Below are positions 1-7,954 of a DNA stretch of 27,067 nucleotides, piece by piece. This DNA is from an uncultured Campylobacter sp. (GTDB lineage Bacteria; Campylobacterota; Campylobacteria; Campylobacterales; Campylobacteraceae), in contig NZ_CALHHX010000222.1 of the NCBI RefSeq assembly GCF_938030685.1, positions 1 through 27,067 of the forward strand, read 5' to 3'. The position numbers and the translations under genes were made by a program. Positions within the stretch are counted from its first letter, which is position 1. Each line of letters opens with the position of its first letter. The notes under the pieces were generated by a model. The model did not search any database, had not been told where the DNA came from, and saw only the letters and a list, made by a program, of their open reading frames with translations.

Positions 1-236
1 CCGCCTTTATGCGGCGCTTGCTTCGCTTTAGAAGCGGTGCCGGCGGACCGATCAGATTAAGCTTTTCGGATAGAAACGTCTATATTTTCATCCGCACGGG
101 ACACGATAGCTTCGAGCCTAGCGTAGATCGCAGCGTACTTAGCGCAGGTCCCGCGGCGTCTATCAAGCACGAGCTTCTATTCTTTCTCTCCATCGTGAAA
201 AGTCTGAAATTAAACGAAAATATCTGGCAAGATTAA
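1..236 (+). CDS. DUF3137-type protein, 3' end only
   Basis: This is the C-terminal piece of a gene that enters from the left edge; the frame is open from base 3 and ends at TAA 234-236. The segment LSFSDRNVYIFIRTG followed by FEPSVDRS and a helical tail ending KLNENIWQD resembles the C-terminus of DUF3137 proteins. These are membrane-anchored proteins of unknown function often found beside LemA. The internal ATG at position 9 is unlikely to be a start, because the frame is open up to the window edge. A lemA gene lies at 18868 on the same strand, with the whole CRISPR region in between. The family call is from memory of the conserved tail and is moderately sure. Confidence 0.6.
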   Translation, partial: AFMRRLLRFRSGAGGPIRLSFSDRNVYIFIRTGHDSFEPSVDRSVLSAGPAASIKHELLFFLSIVKSLKLNENIWQD

Positions 237-284
237 ATTCTAAATTTGACCTTAAATCCGCAAATACGGAGGCTTTGCACCGCC

Positions 285-304
285 GCGGAATTTTGAAATT
301 CCGC
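285..304. repeat. Short perfect inverted repeat
   Basis: Two 9-base arms, GCGGAATTT and AAATTCCGC, flank a 2-base centre, about 50 bases after the DUF3137 stop codon. It could fold as a 7-bp hairpin and end that transcript, but no T-run follows, so the terminator role is only a possibility. Confidence 0.4.
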
Positions 305-476
305 TTGAAATTTACGCGCTACTACGCCGTAACTGCTGCAACAAAATTCTATTTGAAATTTCAAGGGCATTTAAACCATGAAATTTATAAAATTTTGTAG
401 CGATTCAAATTTTACGACATAGGATTTAGAGCTTTTAGCTATTTTCATCCTAGCATATTGTGATAAAATCAGCGAT

Positions 477-652
477 CTATTTTAGCTCTAAAAGCCGTTT
501 AATATCGCCTTTGCTTAAATACGGCGAAATATATGCTGCGGCTGCGAGCCACTTAGTTTTACTAGCATATCGCCTGCGCCTAGAAGTTTTTCAGCTCCGC
601 TTTCGTCCAAGACAATACTAAGCATTAATGATGACACGTTATTTGCAAAAAT
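477..652 (-). pseudogene. Decayed fragment of an FtsK/SpoIIIE-type DNA translocase
   Basis: On the minus strand one frame reads VSSLMLSIVLDESGAEKLLG and continues GAGDMLVKLSGSQPQ. The core LDESGAEKLLGAGDML is the hallmark of the end of the FtsK motor domain (FtsK typically has ILDEGGAEKLLGRGDML). Shortly after, the frame shifts and continues as AYISPYLSKGDIKRLLELK before a stop at 477-479, resembling the short helix that follows this motif in FtsK. An in-frame TAG precedes the match and no start is present, so the fragment is dead. It could come from the chromosomal ftsK family or from a mobile-element translocase; the sequence left is too short to decide. Confidence 0.65.
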
Positions 653-922
653 CTACCGAATGGAATTTTTATGAGATTTTGCGTTAAATTTTAATTGGAC
701 TTTATCACTCACCTATAAATTTATGCTCGTGCAAATCCACTCTATATAGCATTATGATCTTGCCACTGCCGCCTACGGAACACGATCTTTATATTAGATT
801 GTGACGAGGTTTTATGCACCTCAAATTTCATCAAAACACTCTAAAATTTTACCGCTTCGTAGCGCGTGAACAGACTCAGGGTAAATTTTGTTTCGCTCTT
901 AGCGCGACAACGCGTGCCTTTT
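653..922. other. Gene-free stretch, no recognisable function
   Basis: No convincing gene is visible on either strand. A minus-strand frame around 710-795 reads GGSGKIIMLYRVDLHEHKFI before a stop and may be another decayed coding scrap, but I do not recognise it. Together with the FtsK fragment this makes 237-922 look like eroded DNA at the left edge of the CRISPR island. Confidence 0.4.
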
Positions 923-1930
923 CTACTCACTTAATATATCAAGAGCCGCTTTTAATTGCTCTTTAAAGGTTTCTCTCAGATCTTTTGGTTCTAGTATCTC
1001 GATATCTGGAAGCCACTTTTTTATAAATGGCAATATCTCCATATCTTGAGTGAAATTTATGCTAAAAGTAACGCTGCCGTCGCCCAGCTTCTTTTTAAAT
1101 TTTTGAGTCGGGAAAAACGGCTTCATACCTTCCATAAAATATATGGCAACTTTCGGCGAGGCCTTTAATAACGCCATTCGAGATGGTTCCAACGGCAAGC
1201 TCATAGCATTTTGTATTTTATTAAAATGCGTTTTATATTTCTCCAAGATCCCGCCTTGATAATTTTTCGAGCTTTTACTAAGCGATACGATAAAAGCCAC
1301 TCTTAAAAGCCTAAAATTTCCCTCGGCATCCTCGATAGCCAAATACCAATTACCATCTGTAAAAACTATTTTTAGGCATTTTACATCGATTAAATTCTCC
1401 ATTTCACCGATATATTTATACTTAATATCTCGGTATTCTCTATTCATAACGGCATTGCGAAGTTCGCTTAAATACCTCTTACTAGGCTCGTCTTGCAAAA
1501 CCTCCAAAGGATTGGTTCTAAATAAAAATATGCCTGAATTCTCTTTTAATTGTGCAGATACCTTCTCTTTTTCATGTTTATCTAAATCATTAAATAAGCT
1601 AGGATCATTTTCGTTTAATAAACTAATTAGCCAGCCTAGATCATCGCTATATTTTAAAAGACGATTTAAAATGTCGATTATATCTTTGTTTTTGTCGTAT
1701 ACCCTTAATACTTTTACCGGTCTCTTGCCATGCCCTATGAGCTTGCTTTCTATCCTAAAGGCATATGGAAATAGCTTGTCGATTTCGCCCATATACCTTC
1801 TAAGCGTTCTTTCCTTAATCCTTAACTCATCTAAAAGCTCTGTATCGGTAAGATAAATTTCTTGCTTTGCAACTAACTTTTTTAAAATTTCAAAGATAAC
1901 TATCGTTTTATTGTCTGCATCTGATGACAT
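923..1930 (-). CDS. WYL-domain transcriptional regulator
   Basis: This 335-residue protein is probably a DNA-binding regulator. Residues about 26-50 (TDTELLDELRIKERTLRRYM) form a helix-turn-helix. The WYL core is at 194-198 (NWYLA) followed by a beta strand with basic residues (RLLRVAF). The C-terminal tail KWLPDIEILEPKDLRE matches the WCX extension common in this family. WYL domains often sense nucleotides or nucleic acid and are recurrent partners of CRISPR and other defence loci. It is the last gene of the III-D operon: its ATG overlaps the stop of the Csx20-like gene by one base, so the two are probably translationally coupled. It could autoregulate the locus or respond to the same cyclic nucleotide signal; neither is shown by the sequence. 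The family call is firm, the ligand unknown. Confidence 0.85.
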   Translation of the reverse strand: MSSDADNKTIVIFEILKKLVAKQEIYLTDTELLDELRIKERTLRRYMGEIDKLFPYAFRIESKLIGHGKRPVKVLRVYDKNKDIIDILNRLLKYSDDLGWLISLLNENDPSLFNDLDKHEKEKVSAQLKENSGIFLFRTNPLEVLQDEPSKRYLSELRNAVMNREYRDIKYKYIGEMENLIDVKCLKIVFTDGNWYLAIEDAEGNFRLLRVAFIVSLSKSSKNYQGGILEKYKTHFNKIQNAMSLPLEPSRMALLKASPKVAIYFMEGMKPFFPTQKFKKKLGDGSVTFSINFTQDMEILPFIKKWLPDIEILEPKDLRETFKEQLKAALDILSE

Positions 1931-2310
1931 TATAACTCCTCGTATTCTCTAAATCTTGCGTGTTTAAATTCTCGTTTAATCACGACTTTGCCGTTTTCTA
2001 CCCGCTCACTTACGATGCGGTTAGTAGTCGCATACACGGCTATCAGACCCATATTTTTAGCAAATCTTATCATATTATAAGTCGCTCCGAAATCACCCTG
2101 CACCAGCAATACGTCACCCGCTTTTGCTTGCTTTTTAAGTTTATATTTATATGTTTCAACAAATTTTATTATGCTTTTTTCAGACGGGTCGATATCGCTC
2201 CACCTCGCATCGGCTATGTTTACGAATTTATCAACATCTAAATTCTTCCTCGCATCTTCTTCTTGCTCCAACGTCAAGGTGTGGTTTATTAGTGTAAAGA
2301 GGATTTTCAT
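1930..2310 (-). CDS. csx20: Csx20-like small CRISPR-associated protein
   Basis: This 126-residue protein starts MKILFTLINHTLTLEQEEDA and carries VLLVQGDFGATYNMIRFAK then VYATTNR near the middle. These blocks match my memory of Csx20, a small Rossmann-like, CARF-related protein found only beside type III CRISPR systems. Proteins of this small group have been proposed as ring nucleases that destroy cyclic oligoadenylate and so switch the effectors off; for this one that is inference. It overlaps the upstream CARF-HEPN gene by four bases and the downstream WYL gene by one, so it is made from the same message as the effectors it may restrain. There is no membrane segment or nuclease motif I can name. 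Confidence 0.7.
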   Translation of the reverse strand: MKILFTLINHTLTLEQEEDARKNLDVDKFVNIADARWSDIDPSEKSIIKFVETYKYKLKKQAKAGDVLLVQGDFGATYNMIRFAKNMGLIAVYATTNRIVSERVENGKVVIKREFKHARFREYEEL

Positions 2311-3554
2311 ATTTTATTTCCCAATATATTTTGCTGTATACAAAATGAATTATATTTATCTAATAATCTTGATAACTCTTGCTTTGAGTCTTCTATCCTT
2401 TCGTTGGCATTACCATGAGCTAGATTATTTCTTAATTTTTCGGCATCTTTTATAAAATCCCTAAAGGCACCAAGAGTTTTTATACTTTCTAGCTTCTTTT
2501 GTATATTATCATGCACAGCGATGCTTGTTAAATAGGCCCCATTCCTCAATCCCATTTTTTTTACAATAGTCCTAGACTCATGCGTCAAATCATAAGCATT
2601 AAATTTTCTGCTGTTTTTAAAGTTATTTATATGCGCTTTTATATCGTCGCCAAAGCACTCAAAGCTTTCCGCGCAGTAATATCCTATAGCCTCGAATAGT
2701 AAAGTTATAGCATTTAATAAATAACCTTTGGAGTTTAGAATTTTAGACATTCTATAAAATTTTATGGAATCTTTTTCTTTGCCTATATCTTGAAGCTCCC
2801 TTATGTGTCGTTGTATATCTTCAAGACTGCCTTTAAAAGTTTCTATTTGCTCATTCTTCAAAATAAAATCTATATCGCTTAGAATTTTGTCGACATCTTT
2901 ATTAAGGGCTTTTAGCGAATTCGATAGTATATGATTAGAGATAGTTGATAACCGACTTATGAGGTTGCAAAAATTCTTATTTTTAAATTTAGAAACTAAT
3001 GAAACCGTGTAATTATGATTAAAAGTTTCTAGCACATACGACATATTTGCAAGCTCTAAATACTCTTTTAAATCGATTATTTCATAATCTTTATAAGGCT
3101 CCATCTCTTTTGCGAAAAATATATGCTTGATTTTATCTGTATTGTTTAGGCTTTGTGATATAAGCGAAATGGTAGCTAATATGGGGATATGCCTAAAACC
3201 ATGCGTTAAATCTATTATATACTCTTCATTGTTTGACGTTACGTCATTTATGATGCGTAAAATTTTGTAAAAATCTTTATCGCTATCTATGAAATTTTCA
3301 TCCTTAAAAAATTCACAATATTCTATATCAAATTCTTTTTTTAAAACTTCTATGTTAGTATCTTTAGCATCTTTAGTGAAAATAGGTATGATGTTTTGCT
3401 CGCCAAAATTATCAATTAGAAGTGGGAGCATATTTGTATATCTTTGTTTCTTTAAAGAGTAAAAACTGCCTAGTTTATCATCATATCTATAAACGGGTCT
3501 ATCCTCAAATTTTTCTTTTGCGCGTCCTATACCTAAAATTGTTACAACTTTCAT
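2307..3554 (-). CDS. csx1: CARF-HEPN ribonuclease, Csx1/DxTHG family
   Basis: This 415-residue protein has two domains. The N-terminal part (about 1-175) is a CARF sensor: it begins MKVVTILGIGRA, and D115-L-T-H-G119 is the DxTHG motif that gives the TIGR02549/Csx1-type group its name. The C-terminal part is helical and carries R375-NNLA-H380, the RX4H catalytic motif of HEPN ribonucleases. In known relatives, binding of cyclic oligoadenylate to the CARF dimer activates non-specific RNA cleavage in the cytoplasm. It sits in the III-D operon after the membrane CARF gene (3-base gap) and overlaps the Csx20-like gene by 4 bases. The gene is more A+T rich than the cas10 end of the operon, which hints at separate acquisition of the ancillary block. 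Confidence 0.88.
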   Translation of the reverse strand: MKVVTILGIGRAKEKFEDRPVYRYDDKLGSFYSLKKQRYTNMLPLLIDNFGEQNIIPIFTKDAKDTNIEVLKKEFDIEYCEFFKDENFIDSDKDFYKILRIINDVTSNNEEYIIDLTHGFRHIPILATISLISQSLNNTDKIKHIFFAKEMEPYKDYEIIDLKEYLELANMSYVLETFNHNYTVSLVSKFKNKNFCNLISRLSTISNHILSNSLKALNKDVDKILSDIDFILKNEQIETFKGSLEDIQRHIRELQDIGKEKDSIKFYRMSKILNSKGYLLNAITLLFEAIGYYCAESFECFGDDIKAHINNFKNSRKFNAYDLTHESRTIVKKMGLRNGAYLTSIAVHDNIQKKLESIKTLGAFRDFIKDAEKLRNNLAHGNANERIEDSKQELSRLLDKYNSFCIQQNILGNKI

Positions 3555-3557
3555 ATT

Positions 3558-4352
3558 TTACTCCTCATTTTGCATATAAGTTAAATCATAGTGCTTGACA
3601 GTATAATCGCTAGTGGAGACGTACTGCAAATGCCTATCGTTGGGTATCGCAAACATCGCTCCGGCTATACTTATCGCCTTTTGCCCTCCCGTGACATCAA
3701 ATACAATGTCATCCTCCATAAAGCCCTCTTGCTTAAGCTGGCTATATATGCTTTCTAAAAATTTATAGACGCTTTTTGCGTCTTCAAAATTCTTCATACA
3801 TCGTACATTTGTCATATCCGCAAGCTCCTTGCCAAAGAGATTTTGCACGCATTTTAAAAATTTATCTCTATCGCCGTGAGATTTTTCAGAACAAGCGACT
3901 ATAATCTTTTTAAGCCTTTGTTTGTGATAATCTATCGCTTTTAGCGGCATTCTATAATTATTTCTTCCATACTCATCGATAGTTTTAAATTTCAAAATTT
4001 CTTCTATTCCGCCATTATTTTCGCTTAAAAATAGCACTAGAACTTTAGCCCTTTTGGGTCTATCATTTATATCTATATCGACATTAGGGATGTCTTTGGG
4101 AATTATTCGTTTGATTACCCCAAAAATCACTATAGAGCCTAAAATTTGAACCAGCATAGTGCCGTCTTTGGCGCTCCATTTTAAAATTTCGCCGCCGAAA
4201 ATTTTATCTAGTAGCGACGACATTCCGTCCGGTAGCCAAGCGAAAAACAGCAATACTCCCGCGATGATAAAAAACGCCCTATACTCTAAAAGAGAGCTTC
4301 CCAAAAGCGAAACGACTATTTTTTGAAAATTTCTTTTTTCATAATGCGTCAT
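3558..4352 (-). CDS. Two-helix membrane protein with C-terminal CARF domain
   Basis: This 264-residue protein has two hydrophobic segments, about residues 26-41 (AFFIIAGVLLFFAWLP) and 66-80 (MLVQILGSIVIFGVI), then a basic stretch, then a cytoplasmic domain from about 104. That domain contains D219-V-T-G-G-Q-K225, the DxTGGxK motif of CARF domains. It therefore looks like a cyclic-oligoadenylate receptor fixed in the inner membrane. No HEPN, nuclease or protease motif is visible. Membrane CARF-type effectors such as Cam1, and the unrelated Csx23, act on the membrane when the signal binds; this protein has that layout, but I cannot assign it to either. It overlaps the upstream RAMP gene by 4 bases, so it is expressed with the effector complex. 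The CARF plus membrane call is firm; the activity is unknown. Confidence 0.82.
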   Translation of the reverse strand: MTHYEKRNFQKIVVSLLGSSLLEYRAFFIIAGVLLFFAWLPDGMSSLLDKIFGGEILKWSAKDGTMLVQILGSIVIFGVIKRIIPKDIPNVDIDINDRPKRAKVLVLFLSENNGGIEEILKFKTIDEYGRNNYRMPLKAIDYHKQRLKKIIVACSEKSHGDRDKFLKCVQNLFGKELADMTNVRCMKNFEDAKSVYKFLESIYSQLKQEGFMEDDIVFDVTGGQKAISIAGAMFAIPNDRHLQYVSTSDYTVKHYDLTYMQNEE

Positions 4353-6121
4353 TTTTTACATCCTCGATTGTCTCTGCCATTATTGTGATTTCGTCCATTA
4401 GGACTTTGTAGCGGCTTTTGCGGCTTTGAATACACAACCATACCGGAGTACGGGCTTAAACGCTCATTGTAGCTTTTGGCTCCCGAGAATTCATTCCTTT
4501 CTTGATGGTTATTTTTTCCTTTAAAGTATTCGGATTTCTCATTCTCTAGCTGCTGATACCGCAATAGTCTTGAATCCTTATAACTTACGCTTGCCATTTT
4601 ACGAAGTTCTGTTAGCTGCTCAGTATTAAGCCAATTTGGTACAAACTCATTCATTTGCTTTTCAAATTCTTTTAAATATTCATATTGACTATATTTTAAT
4701 CCTTGTAGTGTAAGCTCTATATCTATTTTTCCGTAACCGTAAGGCTTAGCAAAGCCGATATTATGCATAAATTTATTGCTTCTGCCGTGAAAAGTTATCG
4801 CACTTATCAGCGCTCCGATTTCGACCTTTTTAAGATTATGAAATACGATCTTGCCCTTAAAAACGCTATTTGCAGAAAGCGGTTTAAATTTAACTTTCAT
4901 CTTTTCATTATCATTTCCGACGCTTAGCTTTTCAGAGCTCTCGTGTAGCGGATAGCGTTTATATCCTCTGATTTTAGCATCTTTGCTCATAAGCGTTATA
5001 TATGGACCATTTGGTCGCTGCTCTAAATAATTTGGATAATAACTAGGATTAGGCGTACCGAATACCCCTTCCTTAGGAGCTTCAAATCGCTCAAAACTCG
5101 ATTTCAGATGCGAAAAATACACTCGTCCTTTTAGGGCTTTGTCGCCTCTAACGGTTCCGAAAATTGTTTCGGCTAAATCAAATTTTGTTTCCTCGCCTAC
5201 TTGCCTTGCTGCTTCGAAAATCGTTTTTTTGTAAGCCAGTTTAAAAAGTTGAGTTAATCCGATAGCGGTTATTTTAATATCATTTCCCATATAAAAAATA
5301 GGAACTGGCATGCCTTTATTAAACTGTTCTTTCCAATATTGCCCGTCTATTGAGTCTTCATTATCAAAATAAACCTTTTTAAAGTCTTCAAAGACATTTT
5401 TATCTAACTGAATTTTCTTGCCGTTTTTAGCAAAGACGAATTCATGTCTTTTCTTATCTATATTACCCGTAAAAACTAAGATGCCTTTCCGTCCTTGCTT
5501 ATCAAATTTAGCTCGTTTAATTGTTATTTCTTGTCCCGTTTTAGTTTTTGATTTTTCATCATAAGGAGTAAAATTTATCTCTTTTAACAAGCCAAATTTT
5601 TTATATTTTTCCTTGGCTGTTTCGAGCTTTCCTATTTCTTCGTAGTTCGTATTTTTGAGCAGACATATTGTTCTAATATCTGCGCATTTCTCTATTATAT
5701 AACTATTTCCATTTTTGACTAAAAATCCACAGCCGCCAGTATCTTCATTAACCATACCGACTAAATTTTTTCTATTCGTCATATCCCTAACGCTAAGATA
5801 CTTTTTATGCTTTCCCTCATCTATACGAATTTTACCAAAACTTATTATCTCAAGCACATTTCTTATCATACCCTTGATGCTGGTTGCGGGGATATAATAC
5901 TCTTTGCCTCCGTTTTCGTTTATGAAATGGCAAAACTCATTCGGATTTTTACCATCCTTTATAAAAATAGGACTTTTGGCAGTTATCTCAAGCTCAATTA
6001 CGCCGCTTTCGCCGTCTTCAAACGGTACGTCGTGGATGTTTTTAAGAGCATCCTCGCTAGCCCACGGTGGGTAGAAAATTTTATCGTTTAGTGGCACGAA
6101 ATTATATGGAGCAGTTATCAT
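4349..6121 (-). CDS. TIGR03986-family CRISPR RAMP protein (type III-D)
   Basis: This 590-residue protein opens with MITAPYNFVPLND, the start typical of TIGR03986 RAMP proteins. It has a first RAMP fold with IPATSIKGMIRNVLE (about 77-91) and a second glycine-rich stretch near MHNIGFAKPYGYGKIDIEL (about 454-472). In type III-D systems members of this family form part of the crRNA-binding backbone and resemble fused Cas7-type subunits. Residues 545-590 form a low-complexity tail rich in Asn, Gly, Arg and Lys (ending NNGRDNRGCKK) that is probably disordered and could bind RNA. It overlaps its neighbours on both sides by 4 bases (the Csx19-like gene before it and the membrane CARF gene after it). 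The family call is fairly sure; which residues cut RNA cannot be told from the sequence alone. Confidence 0.83.
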   Translation of the reverse strand: MITAPYNFVPLNDKIFYPPWASEDALKNIHDVPFEDGESGVIELEITAKSPIFIKDGKNPNEFCHFINENGGKEYYIPATSIKGMIRNVLEIISFGKIRIDEGKHKKYLSVRDMTNRKNLVGMVNEDTGGCGFLVKNGNSYIIEKCADIRTICLLKNTNYEEIGKLETAKEKYKKFGLLKEINFTPYDEKSKTKTGQEITIKRAKFDKQGRKGILVFTGNIDKKRHEFVFAKNGKKIQLDKNVFEDFKKVYFDNEDSIDGQYWKEQFNKGMPVPIFYMGNDIKITAIGLTQLFKLAYKKTIFEAARQVGEETKFDLAETIFGTVRGDKALKGRVYFSHLKSSFERFEAPKEGVFGTPNPSYYPNYLEQRPNGPYITLMSKDAKIRGYKRYPLHESSEKLSVGNDNEKMKVKFKPLSANSVFKGKIVFHNLKKVEIGALISAITFHGRSNKFMHNIGFAKPYGYGKIDIELTLQGLKYSQYEYLKEFEKQMNEFVPNWLNTEQLTELRKMASVSYKDSRLLRYQQLENEKSEYFKGKNNHQERNEFSGAKSYNERLSPYSGMVVYSKPQKPLQSPNGRNHNNGRDNRGCKK

Positions 6122-6570
6122 TTTTTATCCTTTTCATCTTTTACAAAGCCTGCAAATACTATCTTTTGAAGTTTCAATACTGGCAAACCCTCAAGAGTTC
6201 CATTGTCTTGAGGCACTTCACAAAACTCGTCTTTTTCATCTTGCCAAATTTGAGCCATTTTTATTTTAAAATTACCAAATTTAGGATAAAACGTTTTTAT
6301 GCCGCTTTCCTCTAGCGCTACTTTGTTTAACTCCGTCTCATCGACAAACCAAGCGTCGTTTATCTGGCGGATAGAAACACTCTTTTTGGACTTCTCATCA
6401 AAAAAATGCGCCTCATAGATTAGCTCGTCTTCGCCTAGACCAGGAGTTCGCTCGCCCGCTAAAAACAAGTGCTTCTCATCGATTTTTTCACCCATTAGCT
6501 GGATGTAGCCCTCGTAGCCTTTTAAATTTTCATTCACGTATTTTAAAATTTCGTCTTTATTCTTTTTCAT
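6118..6570 (-). CDS. csx19: Csx19-like small subunit (TIGR03984 type)
   Basis: This is a 150-residue acidic protein without membrane segments. The central part, EAHFFDEKSKKSVSIRQIND then AWFVDETEL, resembles TIGR03984 (Csx19), a short protein found in type III-D operons and taken to be a complex subunit. Position agrees: it lies between the double RAMP gene (14-base overlap) and the TIGR03986 gene (4-base overlap), the slot usually held by Csx19. The sequence match is modest, so the call rests partly on context. No catalytic motif is visible. Confidence 0.62.
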   Translation of the reverse strand: MKKNKDEILKYVNENLKGYEGYIQLMGEKIDEKHLFLAGERTPGLGEDELIYEAHFFDEKSKKSVSIRQINDAWFVDETELNKVALEESGIKTFYPKFGNFKIKMAQIWQDEKDEFCEVPQDNGTLEGLPVLKLQKIVFAGFVKDEKDKK

Positions 6571-7954
6571 TTTCGATCCGTCCTTCGTTGTATTTTAAGA
6601 CCTTGCCTTTGAAAAATCCATATCCTTTTGTGGTTGCTCCACCAAGCGACAAGCGCCCCTGAACTACGTCATCTAAAGTCGCTTCAAAAGCCTCTAATGC
6701 ATTATTAAAAGTTTTTGCTTTTTCTTTGTCGCCGCGCGCATCGTTTTTAAGCAAAATTTCTATTATAAATTCGTCTCTTTTTGCGACTGCCTTTTCTTGA
6801 AATAAGGCGCTGTCTATCGCGCCGCCCGTGAAGCGGTCGATACTAACGTGTTCGAAGACCTTCATATCTTTTGCTTCGTCGTAATCCAAAAAGCAATCAC
6901 TGATTAAAATTTTGCCTTTGGCGCCTTTATTGTTTTTATTCTTTTCGTAGCCGAAAATTTCCCTTACGGCTTCGTTTTCACTGCCGACCTTGGCTTTTTC
7001 GCCGAATTGTTTATTGATTTTATTAAAATGAAACGCCGTTCGGTGCGATAATGCGCCTTTTACCGAGCTTACCGGAATTAAAATTTTACGCTTGCTAAGG
7101 CGTTCATTTTTATAGTCGATCGCGCTCTCAAGCACCGGCGTTTGATCGGCATCCTTGTCACCAAATCCGCTTCCGAACATAAAGAAATCATCGGGCGAAA
7201 TTTTAAGTTCGTATCTGATAAATTTTTGTCTTGCTGAATTGCCGTCCGCTGCGCTATCGGGCATAAATTTTACAAACTCATCGGAGCTAAAATTTAAACT
7301 GCTCGAGTATCTGTCCAGCTCAAACTCGCCCCATTTTATCTCTAAAATTCCAAGCGAACCAAAACCTTTAGAGCTTCCGCCGCCAAGCCTTAGCATAGGA
7401 TCGTAAAGTAGATTTAAAATTTCCACGAACTCCTTTTTGCTTCCGTCAAGCTCAAGTGAAAATTTAAATCTAGTACCCTTAAATACAACTTCTTCGTCAA
7501 ATTTGCCTGCATCTTTCGCTGCGCCATTCGCGCCTATGGCTACATGATCTCTAATCGGCAAAATATCAAAATAACGCAAAAATTCGCTCTTTTCTAAAAG
7601 CAACTCTTCGCAAACCTTGTTATTCTTATCGACGAGCAACAGAGCGTTTGAGATAATTAGTCTTGAGCCGAGTAAATCTTCGTCTTCTTGTTTATTTTCG
7701 TCTTTACTTTCCTTTCCATTTCCGCCCCAACCCTTTTCCTCGCGCTTGGTTCCAAAAATTTTATTCGCGGTATCCTTGCCGGCATTATCTTCAAACGCCC
7801 TGCGCAAAATCCCTGCAACCGAAGTGCCTAAGATCATCGGCAAGCCGTTCCAATCTCTTTGCACCGGTGCATCCAAAAATAGATCATTTTTGCCGCCGCC
7901 GACTTTTAACGGAGTTTTGGCTTCTATGATGACGTGCGCTAAAAATCTTTTCAT
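6557..7954 (-). CDS. Double Csm3/Cas7-like RAMP protein
   Basis: This 465-residue protein contains two Cas7-type RAMP units in one chain. Unit 1 (about 1-215) has VGGGKNDLFLDAPVQRD with D28 aligned to the catalytic Asp33 of Csm3, then GLPMILGTSVAGILRR and the glycine-rich LGGGSSKGFGSLG. Unit 2 (about 245-455) has IPVSSVKGALSHR, then VSIDRFTGGAIDSALF, the thumb-like segment of Csm3 proteins, then LSLGGATTKGYGFFKG. Fused Cas7 subunits are typical of the III-D lineage. In such complexes each active Cas7 unit cuts the bound target RNA at 6-nt intervals. Between the two glycine-rich regions lies a hydrophilic linker. It overlaps csx10 upstream by 4 bases. Confidence 0.87.
   Translation of the reverse strand: MKRFLAHVIIEAKTPLKVGGGKNDLFLDAPVQRDWNGLPMILGTSVAGILRRAFEDNAGKDTANKIFGTKREEKGWGGNGKESKDENKQEDEDLLGSRLIISNALLLVDKNNKVCEELLLEKSEFLRYFDILPIRDHVAIGANGAAKDAGKFDEEVVFKGTRFKFSLELDGSKKEFVEILNLLYDPMLRLGGGSSKGFGSLGILEIKWGEFELDRYSSSLNFSSDEFVKFMPDSAADGNSARQKFIRYELKISPDDFFMFGSGFGDKDADQTPVLESAIDYKNERLSKRKILIPVSSVKGALSHRTAFHFNKINKQFGEKAKVGSENEAVREIFGYEKNKNNKGAKGKILISDCFLDYDEAKDMKVFEHVSIDRFTGGAIDSALFQEKAVAKRDEFIIEILLKNDARGDKEKAKTFNNALEAFEATLDDVVQGRLSLGGATTKGYGFFKGKVLKYNEGRIENEKE

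Noticed and set aside
1455..1856. Plus-strand frame of 133 codons inside the WYL gene
   Set aside because: It lies opposite a clear WYL-family gene and has no family features or RBS.
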